From contig CACZDG010000011.1 of assembly GCA_902779865.1 (NCBI GenBank), positions 1 to 41,509 of the forward strand: a DNA stretch of 41,509 nucleotides, read 5' to 3'. Made by a program: the position numbers and the translations under genes. Positions within the stretch are counted from its first letter, which is position 1, and each line of letters opens with the position of its first letter. A model generated the notes under the pieces. It was not told the origin of the DNA. It did not search any database and saw only the letters and a list, made by a program, of their open reading frames with translations. Shown piece after piece: positions 10,101 through 16,084 of this stretch. The DNA comes from an uncultured bacterium. GTDB lineage: Bacteria; Verrucomicrobiota; Kiritimatiellia; RFP12; UBA1067.

Positions 10101-12664
10101 GCCGCGACGCGGCGGGCAACGTGGTCGAGAACGCCGTTCCGAACGAGCACACCACCGTCATCATCGACGGCACGACGTCGTTCAACGTGCCCGAAGGCAC
10201 GGAGATGAACTGGAAGGGCGTGCAGATCGGCGAGGACGTCCACAAGGCGACGCAGATGGGCTACATCAAGTACCCGAACCGCTCGGCGAAGGGCGACGAC
10301 AACTGGGTCAACGTGCTCCTGAAGCACTACATGACGCAGGGCGTCGGCGACCTCACGGAACTCAACGCCTACGGCGTCCCGTGGTCGGCCACGTACATCA
10401 ACGAGGCGCAGGTGCGCTACGACGGCTGGGTGTACGTCTCTGCGGAGGAGTCGGGCACGTGGAACGTCAACCAGCGCTACGACGACTACTACGGCCTCGC
10501 CATCGACGGCTCGTGGAAACTTCTCAACCACACCTACACGGCGAACAAGATGGTTAATTTCGAGATGACCGAGGGCTGGCACAGGTTCACCATCGTCTGC
10601 GGCGAGACGACGGGCGGCGAGGGCGCGAACGGCGCGTCCAACGGAATGTCCTACAACGGTATGCCGTGGCCGATGCTCGTGAGCGTCAACGGCGGGGAGT
10701 ACGTTCCGTTCACGCCCGACCACTTCACGATGGGCACGGGCCGGAACATCGTCACGCTGAACGCGGACTGCGACTGGCGCGGACTCGGCACGGTCACGAT
10801 CCCGTCCGGTGCCGCCATCGACCTGAACGGCCACACCCTCAAGGTGAAGGGCCTTTCGGCGGACGGCTACCTCGGCGCAGAGGTTACGTCGCCTTGGTTC
10901 GACGGCACGGTTTCGGCACCTTCAATCCTCTCGAGCGCGTGCTTCTGGCTCGACGCCTCCGACACCTCGACGCTTAACATCGATTCGGCCGGCCGCGTCC
11001 TCTCGTGGACTTCGAAGGATTCCAGCCATCGCGTCGCGACGGCCCCTGCGGCAACAGCGCAGGCCGAGAACTTCCCGATCTACGACGCGACGACGTACGG
11101 ACGTCCCACGGTCGATTTCGGCAAGACGAGCAGCCAGCGCGACATGACGTACACGCGCTTTACCAACCTGCGCACCGTGTTCATGGTAATCAAGGTCGAG
11201 GCTACACAGCGGGCCTTCCTGCTGGGCGACAGGAACGGGGGAAGCGGCACCTACAACTTCCACCGCGGCACAGCCGGACAGTATGGTAACAGCAGCCATG
11301 CGAAATTCTCAACCGTGTGGAACGGTACGACCGTGGTCGACTGGAAGAACGACGTGATTCCGGCCGATGACTTCCAGGTGATCTCCATCGTGACATCCCA
11401 GAACTCCGCCTCTGACTCGCTCACCTTTGACCGTAGCAATAGCGTTGATAGTGGCTACCGCAACGGCGGACGTCAGCTCTCCGAGCTCATCTGCTTCAAC
11501 ACGGCGCTGACGGACGCGCAACGCACCGAGGTGGTGCAGTACCTGCAGGCGAAGTGGATGACCGGCAGGACGCAGGGCACGCTGATCATCGACGTGCCTG
11601 AGGGCGTGGATGCCGTGAACGACGGCGTCGCGATCTGCGGCAACGTGAAGGTCGTGAAGGAGGGCGCGGGCGCGTACGAGGCCTCGGCCGGCTCCACCTA
11701 CACGGGCGGCACGGATGTGCGCGAGGGAATGTTCCGTCTCGGAACGCCCACCGCTACCGACGGACGCGACCAGGTGTGCACGGGCACGCTCGGCGCGTTC
11801 GGCACGGACGTGACGGTTCAGCCGGGCGCGACGCTTGACGCCTACGGCGCGATCAACAACTACAAGAACCGCGTGATCCTGAACGGCGGCACGCTCGCGA
11901 GTTCGCTGGCGATTGCGAACGGTTACAACTATTCACTCTGGGGCAACGTCACGCTCACGGCGGATTCGTACATGGACTTCGTGTGCGGCGGCCTCGTGCG
12001 GCGCGACGGCACGCCCATCACGCTCGACCTTGGCGGCTATACGCTCCACTGGAACGGACGCGGATCGAGCGGCAGCGACTGGTGCTGGATGTTCAACACG
12101 GACATCACCGCCGGTACGCTCGAGGTGGACGGTTTCTACACGGTGTACTACCTCACGGATAACACCAAGGGCATCCGCGCGCCTCAGACCACGCTCGTCG
12201 TGAACCGCAGTGGGCTTCTCGCCATCGACCGCGAGCCGATGACGGTGAAGGACTACATCTGCGCGAACACGACGGACGGCGCGCTGTACAGCGCGAACTC
12301 GCTCACCGTGAGCGGCGTCTTCAAGCCCGAGAGCGACCGCCACTGGGGCTGCACGCTCGCCAGCGGCGCGACGCTCGACCTCACCGACTGGGAAGGTCCG
12401 TGGAACGCGACGAGCGTCTCCGGCCGCGCGGTGATCTTCCCGACTGCGGCTGGCGCGACGGTCAACGTGAACCTCGCCAACCGCACCGACCTGAAGGTCA
12501 TCAAGCGCACCGGCAAGAAGTGCGTGGTCGAATGGGCGGCGATGCCTGAGAACACGAGCTTCGTCCTTGATCCCGTTGCCCGCAAGCGCGGCTACCGCAT
12601 CCAGAAGACGGAGGACGGCCTGAAGCTCGGCTACATCGGCGGCACGACAATCTTACTGAAATGA
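1130..12664 (+). CDS. giant secreted multidomain LamG / beta-solenoid / SGNH protein (3,844 aa)
   Basis: A Sec signal peptide is clear (positive MSKIR, hydrophobic stretch, cleavage probably after ARA at 27). Reading along the chain: two LamG-like jelly-rolls (about 37-255 and 270-500, each ending in EVRIWNGAL), two copies of a beta-sandwich plus jelly-roll unit (about 510-1075), a DUF642-like NGSFE module (about 1212-1365), autotransporter-associated repeat (near 1392) and beta-solenoid (to about 1830), a degenerate SGNH domain (1834-2025), an NNVPAAYLAGFTR module (2041-2287), an intact-looking SGNH domain (G2484-D-S2486; G2574-T-N-D2577; D2674-L-H2676), a second NNVPAAYLAGFTR module (2720-2962), a PA14-like region (about 3043-3198), a third LamG-like domain (3264-3478) and a solenoid end. 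No C-terminal beta-barrel, transmembrane anchor or sorting motif is visible. AAGGAG at 1117-1122 supports the start. Likely a surface or secreted carbohydrate-binding esterase or adhesin; substrate unknown. Confidence 0.85.
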   Translation: MSKIRISTLTLAAMVAASAAFPFAARADETKTTAAALTHRWTFNTDLKDSVSGRAAVKIGSSVAVADGVVKMTGAGNSTGSLNLGMDVMPPGAATIEIWAKQTATKNYARIFDYGPNNQNYFTLCWSTGTDINKDLQEIKHANAAILRADNTLYPYTLGTQYHISVVFTPKADGSCDVRWAKRNVTTGAIEKSGSKNAPNWALGALYRPYFYLGHSQYSGDHDANAEYDEVRIWNGALTDAQLNANAAAGPDTLPETVAVAPSVDNAYVHLRQRWSFNGNYNNALPGRPAAAGKGKKLAWADSNTTIEMSGTKNQMKDNNNGGYVELGTGGNILPSDSMTIEIWATPTAAQNYSRVFDMGGGETDGILLSWVRGTNTGQDAFQVKRGGSTLLSVNDSFGGFALNTKWHIAVSYRDMGNGDTMVHWTKRNASTGRIVRNRWSIVKGWTIAELRTYTLNIGHSFYENDIDAKAKYDEVRIWNGALSDATLAESAKLGPDTLPGVVRLYEPPRTVCVTEKTADSVTLAFGNPNGRSHALFLASGATDGDDDKYAWDSFEKVADIADGQETYTYTVPAALRDGRPLRFFLLQTTGLAMAKELDKVHSTGAQWVNADLVPDGRTVTDFRFGNVTYVASTAFFGQNWTGSRYLFNQQGDKFNFHASGSAFGAKPALNTNYRFIVDDDNRVSLFTEGVETRVGPSNTRSVDGNNPMGIFACNNNANFATFDFYRMKIANGGWYDPYQMQRDYIPALDANDVPGLYDQVNDTFQPSATATALVAGTERDAARFGRVTDTTPTFRFLPTVTVTEQTATTATLAFGTIPETATNNLYLAYGATDGGADKNAWTNFEDLGTIAPETVTTNVTLPAALQATGLKYRFFLMKTTDLPYASEVASLISTGGQTVRTGYIPDINTTFDFHIGGLTYANGATLFGQSWQGAAYMLDIQSDKYYWHGRGTALDSSPTTSDSYRFQMTDEDIIKIDHGGSRKTYAVERKPNPILDLAVFGTWSVTKGSKYTFNSLSLKDAGLVVRDLVPVVKANGKGALFDQANGILYSNELESSGDFTHGATLTRTGWVQDSTESLNSFAAADAGRAATAHWIGGGDVTDLADPANWKCWDATGAELPATTLPDSDTAVDIDGAASFSFPVGATPSWASITFGARTGRVTLTADCDWRGLGTINVVSDTVIDLNGHTLYLDNVAGDGSVKITDSILERANLITNGSFENFDGTFSGSYAYFTVGGFQATGWDGTTSCGLSKNNTTWVANTPIDGTFVCWLQNAASIFQYVTVPESGEYTLTFKLAGRPNLAGSKLTVAFDDTIVRTWGAVNDPVFAEQTVTLNLTAGTHTLTFQGYYLGSDSTSLIDDVKLVKNGVTAGELYIDVPSGETKNNTAFTIEGAVTLVKTGAGTFTAKNKLRNSGGTVVNAGTLAMGATSLVPNKYPIRIVAGGAYDMAGNGNGNCPVLTMEGTGPDGNGCFRNSGGNVTSGSAQLAGIIMTGDATAYSSNGDFGLLNSGYGATDFNMNGHTLTINVPTGKHFWMCNAVSSCEGLIHVTNGSLYFHNSTVNLPNVDAIIDGVNSKVEVPAVNVYLRDLVMDGGSTYVQTSNRLHLRNLVFNDATKVSSSVSWIYISDTFIVSNETTKITCPAPITGNGTYPKLVKYGAADFHITNNHTDQQMHNGAEIFGGTVIMDSTASTVNPSIAISSAAVPVTIHAGGTLDMRACEKPVKFTTLEVEAGGTILANAANVIQCSGDMTFTGAQPFTFAGTLDCSGKASFDLTGAAAPAGDANITLLSAGTILGLEAADVEVAGAPAGYEVVVTTKGIFLTKDTSSIVVAPETKIWTLGGSYVYGSTYCFRAPLAQSLSAEGWNVKMTGWRTANANAVCAGVDAWKHHAGVQNLALKTSATRAGVLEGLETYAAAANEPDFTVFLCGDTDVADGVADVAILANYKEAVTRIKAALPMTTVIACTIPGGSAELNADIASWCGTEADVECVDIASLITASQTQAECEAVAAAIKTKLMTLATAAGKNTPSTWTPPAVVLDATNNVPAAYLAGFTRVRTIEPTPTLGYAQNLYAIPYTYAPAMQETGIAKVGYYIELVRKDTGALQALWVDMDAPGSTWADVALPVTHAQRKQKTVTKLHVWSNFGGVKQVAADDDSVEGYIEFNPVNYGGGDRTGDVLAEPWSGGICGFNDTLDTSGAKGHGCFQLMRKFAEPDGVLPGEMLFVYNRWGDTTANPRAVGMGTLADFGNLGHSSSKTLDWTFTYGADTADVANISGNAYSTIKIEFWVKYDGSTPDRSVIADYVWTGATDSTFNTVGNWEKDGTAATSLANASILVPEGASPAFTYIGWDPISLTTTRLLVDGAASFNDVGGFYLSTLDVGATGRLTYDPTKFTFRLLSPPAFASGAKIALAPKYAQNTKGRFLLMTWDNGSLNMDDAALTAVFDATSASGNNPKVWAENLAKGGRLWLDLDYGAVKTRVNVLPVGDSITHGGTYGNWRTGLMKKLAAAGYEPIAKGHRYDQSADICGAAMPDEWISHSGIGGQRLISNGGGGTIDAIENFLDQAGDVDFVLVKLGTNDINGNTQTPSTLFPVWSNLVMKVITQKPTAKFIAGAVVDIADAAKNAKVVTYNTMMREAIEGGMFPAKRVYFADLYTPCYRYDAQGNYITGSFQSATDLHPDWPGEDKMADVYCKAITDALADDPDFTPGQVETGLPTTTGAENNVPAAYLAGFTRARVFDVAAHNRTPLAKNGFVPYDDIGETGAATENVGRVGYYIEIRRKDDGVHQYHNLTRWLWVSMDAFGDRSIDTLGVPIIPEKMYQGPATHLKIASNMPGIEPTAVTGDGADGWIEFWTHSYGSGASGVAGAPAKTWGYDWNDLCSFDGIGHGSMQVHRLTPGERNPAQVLFAFSDWSAGTTGYAFGLGNMSHQSLGSMDWTFAYDTSKFGGSTRLTVDAYEVAKIEIWTTPGTVDMTARWTGNGDGTTLTSAANWECRDAAGNVVENAVPNEHTTVIIDGTTSFNVPEGTEMNWKGVQIGEDVHKATQMGYIKYPNRSAKGDDNWVNVLLKHYMTQGVGDLTELNAYGVPWSATYINEAQVRYDGWVYVSAEESGTWNVNQRYDDYYGLAIDGSWKLLNHTYTANKMVNFEMTEGWHRFTIVCGETTGGEGANGASNGMSYNGMPWPMLVSVNGGEYVPFTPDHFTMGTGRNIVTLNADCDWRGLGTVTIPSGAAIDLNGHTLKVKGLSADGYLGAEVTSPWFDGTVSAPSILSSACFWLDASDTSTLNIDSAGRVLSWTSKDSSHRVATAPAATAQAENFPIYDATTYGRPTVDFGKTSSQRDMTYTRFTNLRTVFMVIKVEATQRAFLLGDRNGGSGTYNFHRGTAGQYGNSSHAKFSTVWNGTTVVDWKNDVIPADDFQVISIVTSQNSASDSLTFDRSNSVDSGYRNGGRQLSELICFNTALTDAQRTEVVQYLQAKWMTGRTQGTLIIDVPEGVDAVNDGVAICGNVKVVKEGAGAYEASAGSTYTGGTDVREGMFRLGTPTATDGRDQVCTGTLGAFGTDVTVQPGATLDAYGAINNYKNRVILNGGTLASSLAIANGYNYSLWGNVTLTADSYMDFVCGGLVRRDGTPITLDLGGYTLHWNGRGSSGSDWCWMFNTDITAGTLEVDGFYTVYYLTDNTKGIRAPQTTLVVNRSGLLAIDREPMTVKDYICANTTDGALYSANSLTVSGVFKPESDRHWGCTLASGATLDLTDWEGPWNATSVSGRAVIFPTAAGATVNVNLANRTDLKVIKRTGKKCVVEWAAMPENTSFVLDPVARKRGYRIQKTEDGLKLGYIGGTTILLK

Positions 12665-12693
12665 TTTGTGACAATAAAGTTGCACAAATTGCA

Positions 12694-12722
12694 TTGCATT
12701 TAAGTTTCAGTTTTGATACACT
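12694..12722 (+). promoter_or_regulatory. promoter of small RNA copy 1
   Basis: TTGCAT at 12694-12699, a 17-base spacer and TACACT at 12717-12722. A second TTGCAT overlaps at 12689. It begins 30 bases after the stop codon of the giant gene. The block TTTGATACACTAT is shared with the promoters at 12893 and 41341. Confidence 0.7.
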
Positions 12723-12728
12723 ATTTCC

Positions 12729-12867
12729 CGTTCCCCGCAATGGGGAATGACCGATTGAAGATTGCGTGTACAGGCGTCCCCCATGCTAGCCTGTATGCGT
12801 AGGCATCCGGCCGGGAGTAACGGTTCCCCCCCCTTTGAGCCGCCCGGTTACGGATGCCATTTTTTTT
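12729..12867 (+). ncRNA. candidate structured small RNA, copy 1
   Basis: This is a unit of about 139 nt between its own promoter and an intrinsic terminator. Hairpin 1 is TTCCCC (12731-12736) with GGGGAA (12742-12747) around a GCAAT loop. An unpaired stretch follows (12748-12763). Hairpin 2 has a 12-bp stem (12764-12775 with 12789-12800, including three G-U pairs) and a 13-nt loop containing CCCCC. Hairpin 3 is the terminator. A second, almost identical unit follows 199 bases downstream. I do not recognise the class; it does not fit 6S, tmRNA, SRP RNA or RNase P. No credible peptide is encoded. Confidence 0.6.
12802..12867 (+). terminator. intrinsic terminator of small RNA copy 1
   Basis: GGCATCCG (12802-12809) pairs with CGGATGCC (12851-12858); inside it CCGGG pairs with CCCGG and CGG with CCG. 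A run of eight T follows (12860-12867). The terminal loop holds a run of eight C (12826-12833). Confidence 0.8.
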
Positions 12868-12892
12868 ATTTCATAAATTCGCTCGGAGGGTA

Positions 12893-12921
12893 TTGCATTT
12901 ATTTTTCGGATTTGATACACT
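12893..12921 (+). promoter_or_regulatory. promoter of small RNA copy 2
   Basis: TTGCAT at 12893-12898, a 17-base spacer and TACACT at 12916-12921. The spacer differs from copy 1 while the -35, the TTTGATACACTAT block and the spacing are kept, which suggests the promoter elements are under selection. Confidence 0.7.
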
Positions 12922-12927
12922 ATACCT

Positions 12928-13062
12928 CGTTCCCTGCAATGGGGAATGACCGATTGAAGATTGCGTGTACAGGCGTCCCCCATGCTAGCCTGTATGCGTA
13001 GGCATCCGGCCGGGAGTAACGGTTCCCCCTTTGAGCCGCCCGGTTACGGATGCCATTTTTTT
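12928..13062 (+). ncRNA. candidate structured small RNA, copy 2
   Basis: Second unit, about 135 nt, nearly identical to copy 1 from the GCAAT loop to the terminator. It differs by a run of five C instead of eight in the terminator loop (13025-13029), and by TTCCCT in hairpin 1 (12930-12935), which still pairs with GGGGAA (12941-12946) through a G-U pair. The 12-bp hairpin 2 is unchanged. The flanking spacers differ more than the unit itself, consistent with a duplication kept for function. Confidence 0.6.
13001..13062 (+). terminator. intrinsic terminator of small RNA copy 2
   Basis: GGCATCCG (13001-13008) pairs with CGGATGCC (13047-13054), with the same inner CCGGG/CCCGG pairing, followed by seven T (13056-13062). 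Confidence 0.8.
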
Positions 13063-13086
13063 ATCCCACAAATCCGCTTGGAAATA

Positions 13087-13095
13087 TGCTATACT
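13087..13095 (+). promoter_or_regulatory. extended -10 promoter of the Tat phosphoesterase
   Basis: TGCTATACT at 13087-13095 is an extended -10 element. No good -35 lies 16-18 bases upstream. It sits just past the terminator of small RNA copy 2 and 40 bases before the ATG at 13136. Confidence 0.5.
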
Positions 13096-13135
13096 TTACC
13101 TGACGGCTAATTGTTGAAAGAAAGGATTAGAAAAA

Positions 13136-14638
13136 ATGTTGATCTCTAGAAGATGGTTCATCGGCGGAATGGCGTCATTAGGCGTGGCACCGGTGCTGCG
13201 TGCGGCGGCGGGGACGTTCTCAGCTGGGAAGCCGAACCTTACGTTCGGCGTGGTGACGGACATCCACCTGTCGATTTACCGCAAGAAAGGCGTACTTGCC
13301 TATCACGGCGAGGAGAAGTTCCGCAAGACGATGGAATGGTTCCGCGACCATGGCGTTGACGGCGTGGTCATCTGCGGCGACATGGCCGACCACGGCCTCG
13401 TGGATGAACTTGACGCCGTGGCTCGCGCGTGGTATGCGGCGTTTCCTGACGGCAAGGCCCCAGACGGGCGCAAGGTGGAAAAGCTGTTCGTGTACGGCAA
13501 CCACGACTGGGAAGGCTACAAGTACGGCAATGTCGCAAAGAAGCACTTTGGCGACAAAGCCTACGACCACGCGATCAACAAGGACCTTGCGGCGGCGTGG
13601 AAACGCAGCTTCCACGAAGACTACGCCCCAATCTGGCACAAGGAGGTCAAGGGTTACTCGTTCATCGGCGCGCACTGGATTGCGGATCATTGCCGGGGAT
13701 GGGACGAAAAGGGCGTTCCGCAGACGCCGGGCTGGTTCGCCGCGAACGGCAAGTCGCTTGATCCGTCCAAGCCGTTCTTCTACATGCAGCACCCGCCGCT
13801 GAAGAACACGTGCCATTGCGACTGGGTGTGGGGACACGACGACGGCAAGTCAACGGCAGCGCTCTCAGCGTTTCGCAACGCCGTGGCGTTCTCCGGGCAC
13901 TCCCACGCCTCGATCAACGACGAACGGGCCATCTGGCAGGGCGCATTCACCTCCATTGGCGCCGGTTCGCTCAAATACATTGGCCTTGAATACGGCGACG
14001 TTGCGCCGTTCGGGCGAGAGAACGACCTCCCGATGCGCGAACAGCGCGGCGAAGATCCGTACAAGGTCATGTGGAAGCTGAACACTCACAAAGACGGGCA
14101 TCAGGGAATGCTCGTGCGTGTGTTCGACGACCGCATCGTGTTCAACCGCCGCGATTGCGTGGACTTCTCCGTCCTCGGCGACGACTGGGTAGTGCCCACG
14201 CCGCTTGCGGATCCGCCGCCGTTCGCGTACGCGAAACGGGCGGCCGCCAGCGTAGCCCCGGAGTTCCAGAATGGTGCCGAGCTCAAGGTGTGCATTGCGA
14301 AGGGCAAGAACCGCGGCGGCAAGAACGTGCCGGTGGTGGAGCAGTCCGTAATGGAGGTGACCATTCCCGCCGCAAGCAATACCATGAACGCGCGCGTGTT
14401 CGACTTCGCGCTGAAGATCACTGACGACCACGGCGGACGTGACGACCGCTATGTGTTCGCGAAGGGTTTCTACCGCTCGGTGTCTGGCGGCAAGGCGAAC
14501 GTTCCGACGACGTGCCGATTCCCCGTCAGCCGGTTGCACGTATCCGGAAAACTGCGCATAGAGGTGTTCCCGCGCAACAGCTTCGGCCGCGCCGGCAAGC
14601 CGATTGCCACGGATTTCACGCTTGCGGTGCCGAGCTGA
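13136..14638 (+). CDS. Tat-exported calcineurin-like metallophosphoesterase (500 aa)
   Basis: The N-terminus has a twin-arginine signal (SRRWFIGG, residues 4-11, then a hydrophobic stretch ending AAA). All phosphoesterase motifs are present: D42-I-H44, G81-D82, G121-N-H-D124, H219 in MQHPP, and G254-H-S-H257. The dinuclear-metal active site should therefore be complete and exported folded. The region after about residue 330 looks like an added beta-rich domain of unknown role. AAAGGA at 13121-13126, nine bases before ATG, supports the start, with an extended -10 promoter at 13087. The 3' end overlaps the convergent DUF2851 gene by 23 bases. Family assignment is strong; substrate (phosphodiester, phosphoglycan or nucleotide) is unknown. 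Confidence 0.9.
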   Translation: MLISRRWFIGGMASLGVAPVLRAAAGTFSAGKPNLTFGVVTDIHLSIYRKKGVLAYHGEEKFRKTMEWFRDHGVDGVVICGDMADHGLVDELDAVARAWYAAFPDGKAPDGRKVEKLFVYGNHDWEGYKYGNVAKKHFGDKAYDHAINKDLAAAWKRSFHEDYAPIWHKEVKGYSFIGAHWIADHCRGWDEKGVPQTPGWFAANGKSLDPSKPFFYMQHPPLKNTCHCDWVWGHDDGKSTAALSAFRNAVAFSGHSHASINDERAIWQGAFTSIGAGSLKYIGLEYGDVAPFGRENDLPMREQRGEDPYKVMWKLNTHKDGHQGMLVRVFDDRIVFNRRDCVDFSVLGDDWVVPTPLADPPPFAYAKRAAASVAPEFQNGAELKVCIAKGKNRGGKNVPVVEQSVMEVTIPAASNTMNARVFDFALKITDDHGGRDDRYVFAKGFYRSVSGGKANVPTTCRFPVSRLHVSGKLRIEVFPRNSFGRAGKPIATDFTLAVPS

Positions 14639-15818
14639 ATCCAAGCGGGCATTCCGAACAGTCGGGGTGGACGGCAAGGCAGCACGTGCGGTGTACGTGG
14701 ATGAGCCCCTGTATCAGCAGCCCGTTCCCCGCGTAGAGCGCGGGGTTGTGGTCGCGTCCGAAGAGACGGAAGGCCATGAGCCGCACTGTCGCGTTGAGTT
14801 CTTCGGGGAATATCCACTCGGGCACGCGAGGGAGGCGTTCTTCGGCGCGCGCGAAGGGAATCAGTACGTTCGTGAGCATTGCGGCCGCACGTCGTGCGCC
14901 AAGGGGACGTGCAGCGAGTAGAATGTCGAGGGCGCAGCGTTGTCCTTCGCGCACGGCGAGGTCGCAGCCGTCAAGCCGCCGGAGGAGTCCGGGGAGGGCA
15001 CCCGCGAAAAGCGCGGCGGCCGTCGATATGCGGCGTCTCGGGGAGTTGGACGGTCGCACGTTCGCGGTGTGCCACGGGACGACCGGGGCCACGCCGAGTT
15101 CAGCAGCGCAGGAAAGGGCGGTGTCTGCGGCGTCTGGACGTGCGGGGAGGTCTCGCCAGGGAAGCGTCTGCGCGAGGGCGCGGAATGGTGCGACGTTGTG
15201 TTTGTAGCCGAAGGCAGCCATCATCTCCTCGTAGAACACCTGTGCGCGGTCGCCCTTTCGCACGAAGAGCGCGGCAATGCGTCGGGCCTTGCCTTCGAGG
15301 CGGCGTTCGCCTGCCGTGCGCAGCATCGCGAGCGCGGCGTCGGTGGAGTGGGTGAACGCGGTCTCGCAGGGGCGCGACGTGGCGGGCAGTTTTGCGTAAG
15401 GGTAGGCGGTGAGGTCGATTTCGTCGGGGGAGAAGTCGGGACGCGTGCGGAGAGGGTCGCCGATGCACACGCGAAGGCAGTGCGGCGGAAGGACGTTCGA
15501 CGCGGGTGGTGGGCTTGGATACCAAGTGACGTGCGCTACGACGTTGGCGTACGCCGGGTCGGATGCGTGTCCGTGCGCAGACCAGTCCGCCGCGCGCAAA
15601 TGGACCTCGACGTCACCGCGCACGCGGCGTCGGTCTGCGCCGATCTCCAGCACGGCGTCGCGGAAGTCCGGTCCCGCTTCGAGGTTCCAGCTACCTGGAT
15701 CGACCACGCGCACCTCCGCACCGCCAGATGTGCGGAGGCCGTCTGGACGCAACGAGGCGTCGTACCAGATGGCCTGCACATGGCGTTCGGACAGTACTTC
15801 TTCGAATCTGCTGCGCAT
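14616..15818 (-). CDS. DUF2851 family protein (400 aa)
   Basis: The sequence carries the family pattern: an N-terminal segment with GPDFRDAVLEIG (about 49-60), GDVEVHLRAADW with a following HGHASDPAYANVVAHV (about 68-96), and a C-terminal part ending in a cysteine cluster (C-C, then C-x2-C-P). DUF2851 proteins occur in Bacteroidetes and PVC bacteria and have no proven function; the N-terminal GDVEVH region recalls nuclease-like folds, but this is only a suggestion. The start is supported by AAGGAG on the minus strand (15825-15830) six bases upstream and by a promoter at 15848-15876. It is transcribed against the phosphoesterase gene and their 3' ends overlap by 23 bases. Confidence 0.8.
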   Translation of the reverse strand: MRSRFEEVLSERHVQAIWYDASLRPDGLRTSGGAEVRVVDPGSWNLEAGPDFRDAVLEIGADRRRVRGDVEVHLRAADWSAHGHASDPAYANVVAHVTWYPSPPPASNVLPPHCLRVCIGDPLRTRPDFSPDEIDLTAYPYAKLPATSRPCETAFTHSTDAALAMLRTAGERRLEGKARRIAALFVRKGDRAQVFYEEMMAAFGYKHNVAPFRALAQTLPWRDLPARPDAADTALSCAAELGVAPVVPWHTANVRPSNSPRRRISTAAALFAGALPGLLRRLDGCDLAVREGQRCALDILLAARPLGARRAAAMLTNVLIPFARAEERLPRVPEWIFPEELNATVRLMAFRLFGRDHNPALYAGNGLLIQGLIHVHRTCCLAVHPDCSECPLGFSSAPQA

Positions 15819-15847
15819 TGCATTCTCCTTCTATTTCCTAGGCCAAC

Positions 15848-15876
15848 ATGATACCACGGCCGGCGCACGAGGTCTA
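15848..15876 (-). promoter_or_regulatory. promoter of the DUF2851 gene
   Basis: Read on the minus strand, TAGACC (complement of 15871-15876) and TATCAT (complement of 15848-15853) are 17 bases apart. The predicted start lies shortly before the Shine-Dalgarno at 15825-15830. Confidence 0.45.
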
Positions 15877-15932
15877 GGGGGTAAACTGTAAAATGATTGT
15901 ATGGAATTTGTATGCGAAATGTAGATTCGGCG

Positions 15933-15961
15933 TTGTGGAAAGGTTCCTTTTGGTGTATAAT
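15933..15961 (+). promoter_or_regulatory. promoter of the oxidoreductase-fucosidase operon
   Basis: TTGTGG at 15933-15938, a 17-base spacer and a consensus TATAAT at 15956-15961. The predicted start near 15968 leaves a leader of about 117 nt and rules out translation starting at 15893, although that frame is open. Confidence 0.6.
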
Positions 15962-16084
15962 TGTGGCGTTGCCTTCGGGAGGGAGTCCTTATTGCCGGTG
16001 GCAGGTCGCCCCGCTCCTCTTGATTGCAACTTGATGCGCCGCATTCGGTGGTCGAACGGGCGCGTGGACGACAAGGAGAAGCAG

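Noticed and set aside
5624-10834. Very long minus-strand open frames (751 and 962 codons) opposite the giant gene
   Set aside because: They are rich in Arg, His, Val and Glu, as expected from the complement of GC-rich coding DNA, have no domain motifs, and the plus-strand product has clear domains throughout.
12665-12693. ATTTGTG/CACAAAT inverted repeat after the giant gene as a terminator
   Set aside because: The loop is 12 bases and no T-run follows, so termination is not supported.
12762-13001. Short open frames on both strands across the twin repeats
   Set aside because: They cross terminator hairpins and promoters, and no ribosome site precedes them; the repeats are better explained as RNA units.
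12694-13062. Twin repeats as a CRISPR array or insertion-sequence remnant
   Set aside because: Only two long copies exist, without short spacers, and there are no inverted ends or transposase fragments; each copy has a promoter and a terminator.
15893-16084. 64-codon N-terminal extension of the oxidoreductase
   Set aside because: A TATAAT promoter lies inside it, and AGGAG plus a Tat signal begin at ATG 16085.
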